Positions 1-5,915 of a stretch of 12,123 nt of DNA are shown here, piece by piece. The stretch spans positions 1 to 12,123 of the forward strand of contig PFOA01000036.1 in NCBI GenBank assembly GCA_002792275.1, read 5' to 3'. The position numbers and the translations under genes were made by a program. Each line of letters starts with the position of its first letter. Position 1 is the stretch's first letter. The notes beneath the pieces were generated by a model, which was not told the origin of the DNA, did not search any database, and worked only from the letters and a program-made list of their open reading frames with translations. Origin of the DNA: Candidatus Saccharibacteria bacterium CG_4_10_14_0_2_um_filter_52_9 (GTDB lineage: Bacteria; Patescibacteriota; Saccharimonadia; Saccharimonadales; UBA4665).

Positions 1-85
1 AATCTGCAATCTCCCGGCGCGCGGAGCGCCCCTGCGCCACGACCTGCACGCCGAGAAAATCCTGTGGCACCTGCAAAGGCAACTC

Positions 86-196
86 CGCGGTGGCAATTGG
101 AACAATGGCACGAATGCCGGGGCATTCACGTTAAATCCGGGCAGTGCGCCGGCGGCTACCTACTCCGACGTTGGCTTTCGGGTTGCCAGGAGCTTC
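86..196 (+). repeat. Candidate DGR template/variable repeat (relic)
   Basis: Read in the frame starting at base 2, this stretch encodes 37 residues starting RGGNWNNGTNAG and ending VGFRVARSF. That is the signature of the C-type-lectin-fold C-terminus diversified by diversity-generating retroelements. The first half is rich in AAT/AAC asparagine codons (N4, N6, N7, N10), the adenine-rich codons that DGR mutagenesis targets, so it looks template-like. The second half has G, S, A, T, Y and D where such templates usually carry N, so it looks variant-like. The frame is open from the window start to a TGA at 410-412 and shows no stop just after GFRVA, where a target protein normally ends. No second copy exists in the window, so template and variable repeat cannot be told apart. 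An ordinary FGE/lectin-domain gene fragment is the main alternative. Confidence 0.5.
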
Positions 197-308
197 AGGT
201 TCCACCAGGAGTTGGTTTTACCGGTTTCTGGCCGCAGGAATGGCGGTCAATCACGGTTACTGCCAGCGTGCATGATGATCTCCCGTTTGCGCTGTCCCGG
301 CCGGTGTC

Positions 309-656
309 ATGCACCTGTTGCGACTGGTCATCAAGGCCAACTATTCCTTGACCAAAGCGGCATTTATTTCAGAGGCAGTGGTTGAGTATGAGGTACAACG
401 GGTGTTCTTGCGCCTGGCCTTTGAGCACAAACTGCTCAGTCCCCGACAGTTCGCCTATGGTTCAGCCAAGCTCGACGAAATCGGCCGCTTACTGCGCGGT
501 TGGCAGGCGAACCGGCAGAAAATCCAGCCTTTTCCATTAGAAAGAAAAAGTCTTGGCGGGGGAATCTCAAAAAGGCAAAGGGCGGTTTTTCTGGCGGGGC
601 GCGCGACAGCTTTGCTGGCGCAGGTGTCGGGGCTGAGCTTCAGCACTTCATGCTAA
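309..656 (+). pseudogene. avd: Avd-like four-helix-bundle protein, N-terminally truncated
   Basis: The segment from about 309 to 520 (LLRLVIKANYS, then EYEVQRVFLRLAFEHKLLSPRQ, then LDEIGRLLRGWQ) matches the pattern of the DGR accessory variability determinant Avd and related S23-like four-helix bundle proteins. Typical landmarks are an 'EANYS' turn, an LR-rich helix, 'LLS.kQY' and a final 'eIGrmLgGW'. The expected N-terminal helix of about 35-45 residues is missing: the frame is closed by tandem TGA codons just upstream (273-278), and no earlier start exists in frame. After the GW motif the frame runs on for about 50 low-complexity residues that do not look like the family, suggesting a deletion junction. 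In live DGRs Avd binds the reverse transcriptase and helps mutagenic cDNA synthesis; no reverse transcriptase follows here. I read it as a decayed gene. A functional short protein from ATG 309 is possible but unlikely. Confidence 0.55.
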
Positions 657-697
657 AATGGGTTTGGATTTCGTTGTAGAAGTCCACCAAGATAGCT

Positions 698-1012
698 ATG
701 AAAAATCGTAAACCCATCAAGCCCAAGAGCAAACGCAACGGCAACCTGTTCGATGCCTGGAGTGTCGTGCACCTGATGACGGGTGTGTTGTTCGGCTGGA
801 TAATGCCGCCGTTTACCGCCCTGGCTATAATGGTGCTCTGGGAACCGCTGGAAATCCTGGTATTGTCGCCGTTGTTGGCCAGGCAGGGCATTACTTTCGG
901 CTATGAATCGCTGCGGAATTCTCTATCAGATATTTTCTTCGACGTCGTAGGCGTGGCACTTGGCGCCTGGCTGTTGACAGAAGTAGCGGCCGCGCCGTTC
1001 CACGTTTTTTAA
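698..1012 (+). CDS. Small integral membrane protein of unknown function
   Basis: The gene encodes 104 residues with a very basic N-terminus (residues 1-14, mostly K, R, P and N), consistent with positive-inside topology. About three hydrophobic segments follow, at roughly 21-37, 38-56 and 78-98. Between the last two lies a conserved-looking polar stretch (GYESLRNSLSDIFFDVVG). The final helix, with SDIFFDVVGVALG, recalls the last helix of VanZ/DUF2238-type small membrane proteins, but I cannot assign a family. No clear Shine-Dalgarno precedes ATG 698. A possible -10 (TAAAAT, 654-659) lies about 38 bases upstream without a convincing -35. The stop is only 4 bases from the next gene, so the two are probably co-transcribed. 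The reading frame itself is secure because its composition is clearly that of a membrane protein; the function is unknown. Confidence 0.75.
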   Translation: MKNRKPIKPKSKRNGNLFDAWSVVHLMTGVLFGWIMPPFTALAIMVLWEPLEILVLSPLLARQGITFGYESLRNSLSDIFFDVVGVALGAWLLTEVAAAPFHVF

Positions 1013-1016
1013 CTTC

Positions 1017-1604
1017 ATGAAAAAGCTTCATTTAATATATATTCCCGGGCTAGGCGATGACGATCCTGGCGGCCAGCACTGGGCGGTAAATACCTGGCAC
1101 TGGTGGGGCGTCGAAAGCGAGTTGTTCCAAATGAAGTGGGCCGATGACGTGAAATGGGAGGTCAAATTTGGCCGGCTACTCGCCAGAATCGACGAGCTGA
1201 TTAAAGATGATAGGACTGTGGGATTGGTGGGTGCCAGTGCCGGAGGTTCGGCCGTCATTAACGCTTTCGCTGCCCGTAAAGACCGCGTTGTCGGTGTCGT
1301 ACTGATCGCCGGCAAGGTCAACCGCCCGGAGGCTATCGGCGCCCGTTATCGCCAAAATAACCCCTCATTTATCGAATCGGCCTACGCCGCCCCCTTAGCG
1401 CTCAAGACGCTCAATGCCAAAGATCGCCGGCGTATCCTGTCGCGCTACGCCCTGGCGGACGAAACAGTTTACAAACCTGATAGCCGCATCCCCGGCGCCC
1501 GCAACCGCCTTAGCCCCACCATCGGCCACGCCCCGACAATCGGCCTGCAATTAATCATTGGCGCCCCCAGCTTCATCCGCTGGCTCAAACGCCAAGCCAA
1601 TTAA
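1017..1604 (+). CDS. Alpha/beta hydrolase fold protein (putative serine esterase)
   Basis: The 195-residue product has the layout of a small alpha/beta hydrolase. It opens with a beta strand and oxyanion-loop-like segment (LIYIPGLGDDDPGG, residues 6-19). A nucleophile elbow GASAG follows at 72-76 with Ser74 as predicted nucleophile. A D-x-x-V acid motif lies at 148-151 (Asp148), followed by SRIPGARN, and a GH motif at 170-171 supplies His171. Spacing and order of Ser, Asp and His fit the family. There is no signal peptide, so it is probably cytoplasmic. It starts 4 bases after the preceding membrane protein and has no obvious Shine-Dalgarno sequence, suggesting translation coupled to that gene. 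The substrate cannot be inferred. Such short hydrolases are common in small-genome bacteria and are usually annotated only to fold level. Confidence 0.82.
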   Translation: MKKLHLIYIPGLGDDDPGGQHWAVNTWHWWGVESELFQMKWADDVKWEVKFGRLLARIDELIKDDRTVGLVGASAGGSAVINAFAARKDRVVGVVLIAGKVNRPEAIGARYRQNNPSFIESAYAAPLALKTLNAKDRRRILSRYALADETVYKPDSRIPGARNRLSPTIGHAPTIGLQLIIGAPSFIRWLKRQAN

Positions 1605-1606
1605 GC

Positions 1607-1612
1607 TATAAT
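1607..1612 (+). promoter_or_regulatory. hisS promoter -10 box (TATAAT)
   Basis: This is a perfect sigma-70-type -10 hexamer located three bases after the hydrolase stop codon. Only 9 bases separate it from the hisS ATG at 1622, so a start site about 7 bases downstream would leave a leader of 0-3 bases. No good -35 is visible at 16-18 bases upstream (CTCAAA at 1584-1589). The promoter assignment rests on the hexamer and its position. Confidence 0.55.
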
Positions 1613-1621
1613 GAGGGCATA

Positions 1622-2920
1622 ATGGCACTATCAACCCAACCCTATAAAGGCGCGCGTGACTTTTACCCTGAAGACAAGCGCTTGCAAAAGTATATGTTCG
1701 CCAAGTGGCGCCAAGTCGCCGAACGCTTTGGCTACGAGGAATATGACGCGCCGATACTGGAGCCGTTGGATATCTATCTGGCCAAAACCGGCGATGAGAT
1801 CGTAAACGAGCAAACCTACGCTTTTGAAGATCGTGGCGGCCGCAAAGTGGTCATCCGGCCCGAAATGACCCCTACGGTTAGCCGCATGGTGGCCGCTCGC
1901 CGGCAAGAGCTGGGCTATCCTCTGCGCTGGTACAGCATCCCCAACCTCTGGCGATACGAGCGTCCACAGCGTGGACGCTTGCGTGAACACTGGCAGTTGA
2001 ATGTTGATATCTTCGGGGTGAAAGACACCAGCGCCGAACTGGAGATGATCATCTTGGTGGACGCCATTTTCCGGTCGTTTGGCGCCAAGTCTGATATGTA
2101 CGAGATCCGGCTCAACGACCGCGTCCTGGTGGACTATCTATTGGCCGACTACCTTGGTTTGAACGAAAAATCCCGGCAAACGGTCTCCAAGCTGATCGAT
2201 CGCATGCCTAAGATGTCGCGCAGTGTTTTCATCAGCAAAGTCGATGAGTCCTTGACCGCCAAACAGCGCGAAGCCGGAGTAACCGAAAAACTGCTGGCTC
2301 TGCTGGACGCCAAAAAACTGCAGGATTTGCCGGCTGAGGCCCAAAAACAACCATCTGCTCAAGAGCTAAAAACCGTGCTCGACCAACTCAAGGCGGCCGG
2401 CATCAAAACCGCCCGTTTTGACGGCACGCTGATGCGCGGCTTTGACTACTACACCGGCGTTGTCTTTGAAGTTTTTGATACCAACCCGGAAAACAACCGT
2501 TCTCTGCTCGGCGGCGGCCGCTACGACGGTTTGGTCGGCCTGTTCGGCGTAGCACCGGTACCCACCGTCGGCTTTGGCTGGGGCGATGTTACGCTGGCCA
2601 ACTTCTTGGAAACCCACCGCCTATTGCCGGCTCTTCAGCCCGAAACCGATGTTTACGTGGCCTTAATCGGCGATGTCTCGCATCAAGCTACTCCTATCGT
2701 GGCAGATCTTCGACAAGGTGGCCTTAATGTTGCAGTCGGCGCGGCCGGCAAAAAAATCGGCGATCAGCTCAAAAACGCTGACAAGAAGGGCATTGAGCGG
2801 GTCTTGATAATTGGTGAAACAGAGCTCAAAAACGGTATGTTTACCGTCAAAAACCTGAAAACCGGCCAAGAAACCAAAGTCGCCGCCGCCAAGCTCGCCA
2901 AAGCTATCAAAGAGGCCTGA
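1622..2920 (+). CDS. hisS: Histidyl-tRNA synthetase
   Basis: This cytoplasmic class II aminoacyl-tRNA synthetase charges tRNA-His with histidine using ATP. The 432-residue length is normal. The N-terminus (KGARDFYPED, 9-18) matches the conserved HisRS opening. Motif 2 spans about residues 78-130 (IRPEMTPTVSRM, then NLWRYERPQRGR and REHWQLNVDIFG). The two histidine-specific signatures are present as MRGFDYYTGVVFE (271-283) and GGGRYDGL (297-304). Motif 3 is the GFGWG region near 317-321. The anticodon-binding domain runs from about 343 to the end. RPEMTP in place of the commoner RPEGT is seen in several lineages and is not a defect. ATG 1622 is supported by the -10 box just upstream and by alignment of the N-terminal motif. 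The TGA stop overlaps the next gene's ATG by one base. Confidence 0.97.
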   Translation: MALSTQPYKGARDFYPEDKRLQKYMFAKWRQVAERFGYEEYDAPILEPLDIYLAKTGDEIVNEQTYAFEDRGGRKVVIRPEMTPTVSRMVAARRQELGYPLRWYSIPNLWRYERPQRGRLREHWQLNVDIFGVKDTSAELEMIILVDAIFRSFGAKSDMYEIRLNDRVLVDYLLADYLGLNEKSRQTVSKLIDRMPKMSRSVFISKVDESLTAKQREAGVTEKLLALLDAKKLQDLPAEAQKQPSAQELKTVLDQLKAAGIKTARFDGTLMRGFDYYTGVVFEVFDTNPENNRSLLGGGRYDGLVGLFGVAPVPTVGFGWGDVTLANFLETHRLLPALQPETDVYVALIGDVSHQATPIVADLRQGGLNVAVGAAGKKIGDQLKNADKKGIERVLIIGETELKNGMFTVKNLKTGQETKVAAAKLAKAIKEA

Positions 2921-3375
2921 TGCGCGCTGTAAATCATGCTCTAACCGGTGCGCTGATCGGCCTGACAGTTGCTGAGCCAGCCGTTGCCGTGCCGGCGGCC
3001 GTGGTTTCGCATTACATTTGTGATGTTATTCCGCATTACGGTAGCTCGCAGAAGGGCGATACGTCGCTGAGGGCGTCATCATTTCGCAGTGGCTTATATA
3101 TTGATGCCGCCCTTTGCCTTGGCATAGTGGTTCTGCTGGCAGTGCGCCAGCCGTCTCATTGGTTGCTGGCCGCTGTCTGTGCTTTTGCGGCCGCCGCGCC
3201 GGATCTGCTTTCCGCCAACCGCTATTTCAAAGTTGTGGCGCGTAAACGCTGGCAACCGAATCTTTACAGCCGGTTTGCTACCGGTATTCAGTGGTTCGAG
3301 CGGCCAATCGGTGCGGTCGTCGAAACTGCCTGGCTGGTCGCCACTATTATTATCTTGTGGCCGTTCATTCGTTAA
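2920..3375 (+). CDS. YdjM/DUF457-like membrane-bound metal-dependent hydrolase
   Basis: The 151-residue membrane protein begins with NHALTG (5-10), then an alanine/valine-rich helix and SHYICDVIPHY (30-40). Further hydrophobic segments lie at about 60-75, 80-94 and 133-149. The pattern of His6, His31, Asp35, His39 and a later PDL (94-96) resembles the YdjM/DUF457 family of inner-membrane proteins annotated as metal-dependent hydrolases, where histidines and aspartates in the first helices are proposed metal ligands. The enzymatic activity of the family is poorly defined, so the call is to family resemblance only. Its ATG overlaps the hisS TGA (TGATG), and an AGAGG lies 4 bases before it, indicating translational coupling within a hisS operon. 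There is no evident functional link to tRNA charging. Confidence 0.68.
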   Translation: MRAVNHALTGALIGLTVAEPAVAVPAAVVSHYICDVIPHYGSSQKGDTSLRASSFRSGLYIDAALCLGIVVLLAVRQPSHWLLAAVCAFAAAAPDLLSANRYFKVVARKRWQPNLYSRFATGIQWFERPIGAVVETAWLVATIIILWPFIR

Positions 3376-3399
3376 GTTTTTACCCGACCCTTCAAATTA

Positions 3400-3435
3400 G
3401 CGTTATATAAATTCTATATGGTTTTTATATAACGC
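3400..3435 (+). repeat. 12-bp perfect inverted repeat upstream of tig
   Basis: The arms are 3400-3411 (GCGTTATATAAA) and 3424-3435 (TTTATATAACGC), perfectly complementary, with a 12-base spacer. The element is AT-rich apart from its GC ends and is not followed by a T tract on either strand, so it does not look like an intrinsic terminator. It lies about 45 bases upstream of the tig -10 box. It could be an operator for a dimeric regulator or a transcript-end hairpin for the hisS operon; the sequence alone does not decide. Confidence 0.5.
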
Positions 3436-3475
3436 AAAAATAGACAGTCACAGTCTGGCAAACCCTGGCTATATC

Positions 3476-3484
3476 TGTTAATAT
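3476..3484 (+). promoter_or_regulatory. tig promoter, extended -10 (TGT-TAATAT)
   Basis: A TGn motif directly precedes the hexamer TAATAT (3479-3484), making an extended -10 that does not need a good -35. The only -35 candidate, TGGCAA at 3456-3461, is weak. Eight bases separate the hexamer from the tig ATG at 3493, so the transcript probably starts within about two bases of the start codon. Confidence 0.5.
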
Positions 3485-3492
3485 AGACGACT

Positions 3493-4776
3493 ATGCAGAT
3501 TAAACGTGAGCAGATAAACCCCACTACCGTTAAGTTAACTATCATTGCCGAGCAGGCCGAGCTCAATACCGTCAAAGCGCATGTTCTAAGTAAATTGAGC
3601 GCCAATGTTAAAGTTCCCGGCTTTCGCCCCGGTAAGGCACCGGCCAATATTGTCGAGAAAAACATCGATCCCACCGCCTTGCAGTCCGAATTTCTGGATC
3701 ATGGCATCAACGACCTGTATGTTGAGGCCGTTCAACAGCAAAAACTGCGGCCGGTTAGTCAGCCCAAAGTGGCCGTCACCAAATTCGTACCTTTCAGCAC
3801 CCTGGAATTTACGGCCGAGGTTGAAACGGTCGGCGATATCAAATTAGCCGATTATAAGAAGATCAAGCTGGCGGCCAAACCGGCCGAAGTCACCGCCGCC
3901 GAAGTCACCACAGTTATAAATAACCTCCGCCAACGCGCCGCCACCAAGCAAGACGTTCAGCGAGCCGCCAAACCGGGTGACGAAGTCGCTATTGATTTTA
4001 AGGGCACCGACGCTAAAACCAAAGCACCAATCGACGGTGCCGACGGCACAGCCTACCCGTTGGTACTGGGCAGTAAGAGTTTCATCCCCGGCTTCGAAGA
4101 AGAACTTGTCGGCCTGAAGGCCGGTAGCGAAAAGTCGTTTGTGATTACGTTCCCCAAAGATTACGGTGCTACCGAACTGCAGAGCCGCGAGGTCAACTTT
4201 GACGTCACGGTTACCAAAGTTAAGGAATTAACCGAGCCCAAGGCCAATGATGCTTTTGCGGCTACTGTCGGGTCGTTCAAAACCCTGGCCGAGCTTAAAG
4301 CCGACATTAAAAAACAGCTGGCCGCCGAAAAGCAACAGGAAGCCAACCGCACTTTCGACAATGAATTACTGCAGAAGATTGCCGCCAAAAGCGAAGTCGC
4401 CATTCCCAAATCACTGGTAGATGAAGAAATCGACCGCATAGAGGAAGAAGAAAAGCGCAACACCGTTTACCGCGGCCAGACTTGGCAGGAACACCTTGAT
4501 GCCGAGGGTCTGACAGCCGAGGAACACCATGAAAAACAACGCGAGGGTGCCGAACTGCGCGTCAAAGCCGGCCTGATCCTGGGTGAAATTGCCGAAAAAG
4601 AGCAGGTCAGCGTCACGCCCGAAGAACTGGAGATACGAATGCAGCTGCTCAAAGGCCAGTATCCCGACCCGGCCATGCAAGCCGAACTCGAAAAGCCCGA
4701 CAACCGCCGCGACATCCAGTCCCGCATGCTGACCGAAAAAGCCCTGGCCAAGCTTCGCGATTACGCCGCATCTTAG
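3493..4776 (+). CDS. tig: Trigger factor, ribosome-associated chaperone/PPIase
   Basis: Trigger factor binds the ribosome near the exit tunnel and shields nascent chains. At 427 residues it has normal length and all three domains. The N-terminal domain (about 1-120) carries the ribosome-docking signature GFRPGKAP at 43-50. The FKBP-type prolyl isomerase domain runs from about 160 to 245, beginning GDEVAIDFKG, with SFIPGFEEELVGLKAG (195-210) and FPKDYG. The C-terminal helical arm domain (about 250-427) is rich in K, E and A. ATG 3493 is supported by the extended -10 only 8 bases upstream and by the family's usual MQ/MK-x-x start. No Shine-Dalgarno is present, consistent with a leaderless mRNA. 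It is transcribed alone or reads through into the next small gene, which has its own promoter 16 bases after the tig stop. Confidence 0.96.
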   Translation: MQIKREQINPTTVKLTIIAEQAELNTVKAHVLSKLSANVKVPGFRPGKAPANIVEKNIDPTALQSEFLDHGINDLYVEAVQQQKLRPVSQPKVAVTKFVPFSTLEFTAEVETVGDIKLADYKKIKLAAKPAEVTAAEVTTVINNLRQRAATKQDVQRAAKPGDEVAIDFKGTDAKTKAPIDGADGTAYPLVLGSKSFIPGFEEELVGLKAGSEKSFVITFPKDYGATELQSREVNFDVTVTKVKELTEPKANDAFAATVGSFKTLAELKADIKKQLAAEKQQEANRTFDNELLQKIAAKSEVAIPKSLVDEEIDRIEEEEKRNTVYRGQTWQEHLDAEGLTAEEHHEKQREGAELRVKAGLILGEIAEKEQVSVTPEELEIRMQLLKGQYPDPAMQAELEKPDNRRDIQSRMLTEKALAKLRDYAAS

Positions 4777-4791
4777 CGGCCGCCAACGCTC

Positions 4792-4819
4792 TTGCAAATT
4801 AAGTAAAAAGTGTTAGTAT
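4792..4819 (+). promoter_or_regulatory. Promoter of the 83-residue membrane protein gene
   Basis: A -35 box TTGCAA (4792-4797) is followed by a 16-base spacer and the -10 TAGTAT (4814-4819). The -10 is directly preceded by TGT, again an extended -10. The hexamer ends 6 bases before ATG 4826, so transcription should start at about the A of the start codon. Confidence 0.55.
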
Positions 4820-4825
4820 AAACAC

Positions 4826-5077
4826 ATGAATGATTTGGAAAAGGGCCCCGAAAAGGGCGTATTAGATAACAACCTTACATATGGCACCGCACTTGCTGGT
4901 TTGGTTGCGCTGGCTGCAACCGGCGTTGAACTGATTGCCAATTCAGGTTTTGACTCCTCTGACGATACCGATAAACTCGGCCTCTATGGCGTTGCAACCG
5001 GTGCCGGCCTACTGGCAATAGCCGGCTACAATGCGCTCAAAGAAAAGATAACCAGCCGACGCAACGGCCAGGATTAG
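4826..5077 (+). CDS. Small two-helix membrane protein of unknown function
   Basis: The 83-residue product has an acidic/lysine-rich N-terminus, a hydrophobic helix at about 19-39, an acidic loop (FDSSDDTDK, 42-50), a second hydrophobic helix at about 52-70, and a basic C-terminal tail (KEKITSRR). The hairpin topology is consistent with a small inner-membrane protein with both ends in the cytoplasm. I recognise no family. The gene is plausible because a complete promoter sits at the correct distance for a leaderless start and because composition changes from hydrophobic to charged at sensible points. Its last codon and stop (TAG, 5075-5077) overlap the CIRCE operator of the downstream clpP, so its 3' end is constrained by a regulatory site. 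Confidence 0.7.
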   Translation: MNDLEKGPEKGVLDNNLTYGTALAGLVALAATGVELIANSGFDSSDDTDKLGLYGVATGAGLLAIAGYNALKEKITSRRNGQD

Positions 5078-5100
5078 CACTCTTGACTAGCGAGTGCTAG
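5074..5100 (+). promoter_or_regulatory. CIRCE element (HrcA operator) controlling clpP
   Basis: The left arm TTAGCACTC (5074-5082), a 9-base spacer and the right arm GAGTGCTAG (5092-5100) match the consensus TTAGCACTC-N9-GAGTGCTAA at 17 of 18 arm positions; only the last A is G. The spacer contains the clpP -35 box (TTGACT, 5083-5088), so bound HrcA would block RNA polymerase directly. CIRCE is the operator of the heat-shock repressor HrcA, which usually controls groESL and dnaK operons. hrcA itself is not in the window. Confidence 0.93.
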
Positions 5101-5111
5101 TTATTTATAAT
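5083..5111 (+). promoter_or_regulatory. clpP promoter (TTGACT-17-TATAAT)
   Basis: The -35 TTGACT (5083-5088) and a perfect -10 TATAAT (5106-5111) are separated by 17 bases, the ideal spacing. The -35 lies inside the CIRCE spacer and the right arm fills the promoter spacer. The hexamer ends 7 bases before ATG 5119, so the predicted transcript begins at or one base before the start codon. Confidence 0.88.
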
Positions 5112-5118
5112 AAATGGC

Positions 5119-5715
5119 ATGAGCGTACTCATACCAACTGTCATTGAATCCGAAGGCCGCTACGAGCGGGCTTATGATATTTACAGCCGCTTACTTAAAG
5201 ACCGCATCATTTTCCTGGGGAGCGACGTTAACGAAGCTACCGCCAATATAATCGTCGCCCAGCTGTTGTTCCTGCAGGCCGAGGACGCCAAAAAAGATAT
5301 CTTCTTTTACATCAACAGCCCCGGCGGCAGTGTCTACGATGCCTTGGCGATTTACGACACCATGCAATTCGTGACCAACGATATCCAGACCTTTGGCGTC
5401 GGTGTGCAGGCCTCCGCCGCCGCCTTTCTATTGAGTAGCGGCACCAAGGGCAAACGTTTCGCCCTGCCTAGTTCAACCGTAATGATCCACCAGCCATCCA
5501 GCGGCACCCGCGGCAAAGTTACCGATCAAGAGATCGACTTGCGCGAGTCACTGCGCATCAAGCGCTTGCTGGAAGAGATTATGGCCAAAAACACCGGCCA
5601 AAAACCCGAAAAAATCCACGAAGACATGGAGCGCGACAAGTGGCTAACCGCCGAAGAAGCCAAGCAATACGGCATTGTCGACGCCGTCATCACCAATCCG
5701 CCCAAAAAAGCTTAG
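5119..5715 (+). CDS. clpP: ATP-dependent Clp protease proteolytic subunit
   Basis: ClpP forms a tetradecameric serine-protease barrel fed by AAA+ unfoldases such as ClpX or ClpC. The 198-residue length is typical. The catalytic triad is visible as Ser99 (VQASAAAF), His124 (VMIHQPSSG) and Asp173 (MERDKW). The oxyanion-loop glycines are in NSPGGSV (66-72). The nucleophile context is ASAAAF where most ClpPs have ASMGAF, so the two residues after the serine are alanines; the serine itself is intact. The IYSRLLKDRIIFLG segment near 21-34 is the conserved N-terminal region. The ATG is fixed by the promoter 7 bases upstream and no Shine-Dalgarno is present. A CIRCE element makes it an HrcA/heat-shock regulated gene. 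No clpX or clpC lies in the window. Confidence 0.97.
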   Translation: MSVLIPTVIESEGRYERAYDIYSRLLKDRIIFLGSDVNEATANIIVAQLLFLQAEDAKKDIFFYINSPGGSVYDALAIYDTMQFVTNDIQTFGVGVQASAAAFLLSSGTKGKRFALPSSTVMIHQPSSGTRGKVTDQEIDLRESLRIKRLLEEIMAKNTGQKPEKIHEDMERDKWLTAEEAKQYGIVDAVITNPPKKA

Positions 5716-5744
5716 TTGACATTAAATCGGCTATAGCTCACAAT
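5716..5744 (+). promoter_or_regulatory. rpoBC distal promoter (TTGACA-17-CACAAT)
   Basis: A perfect -35 TTGACA (5716-5721) begins directly after the clpP stop codon. A 17-base spacer leads to CACAAT (5739-5744), which matches the -10 consensus at 4 of 6 positions including the final AAT. The predicted start site near 5751 would give rpoB a leader of about 165-170 bases, in contrast to the other promoters here. A weaker second promoter may exist (TTGCTG 5872-5877, TATATA 5896-5901). Confidence 0.6.
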
Positions 5745-5915
5745 AGTATCTTAAGAAGTAGTGTAAGCTCAGGGTGCTTATGATTTATATCTAGCCCAAT
5801 ACCCCTGAACTTAGGATCTTCGGCCGAATTCAAAAAATAACAAACATCACGGTACAAAAATCAGCGGGCATTTGCTGGTTTATGAAAATCATCACTATAT
5901 AAACAGGGGTTACTA
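5745..5915 (+). promoter_or_regulatory. rpoB 5' leader with candidate hairpins
   Basis: No gene fits this stretch. It contains a hairpin made of TCAGGG (5769-5774) and CCCTGA (5803-5808), extended by AAG/CTT (5765-5767 with 5810-5812) across one mismatch. It also contains a 10-base palindrome TTCGGCCGAA (5819-5828). A third stem, AAATCAGC pairing with GCTGGTTT around an 8-base loop (about 5858-5881), includes one G-U pair. None is followed by a T run, so they are not plain intrinsic terminators. The region could be an autoregulatory leader or simply spacer; no known RNA family is recognised. Confidence 0.35.
5905..5909 (+). promoter_or_regulatory. rpoB Shine-Dalgarno (AGGGG) and start choice
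   Basis: AGGGG lies 6 bases before an in-frame TTG (5916) and 12 bases before ATG (5922). The ATG gives the natural-looking start MAKAQ and is preferred here. The better spacing for TTG leaves the start ambiguous by two residues. Confidence 0.5.

Noticed and set aside
64..351. 95-residue open frame overlapping the DGR-like repeat
   Set aside because: It is read in a different frame from the RGGNWNNG...GFRVA signature, has no recognisable domain and is W/C/R rich like a shadow frame.
525..697. Reverse transcriptase start after the Avd-like segment
   Set aside because: No frame here or downstream shows RT motifs; the next gene is a membrane protein.
3400..3435. Intrinsic terminator for the hisS operon
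   Set aside because: The stem is AT-rich and neither strand has a T run after it, so I list it only as an inverted repeat.
4411..4797. 128-codon antisense frame opposite the tig 3' end
   Set aside because: It mirrors the E/A/K-rich tig codons and shows no protein features of its own.
5819..5828. TTCGGCCGAA palindrome as an operator
   Set aside because: A single 10-base GC-centred palindrome is expected by chance at this size; it is kept only as part of the leader description.
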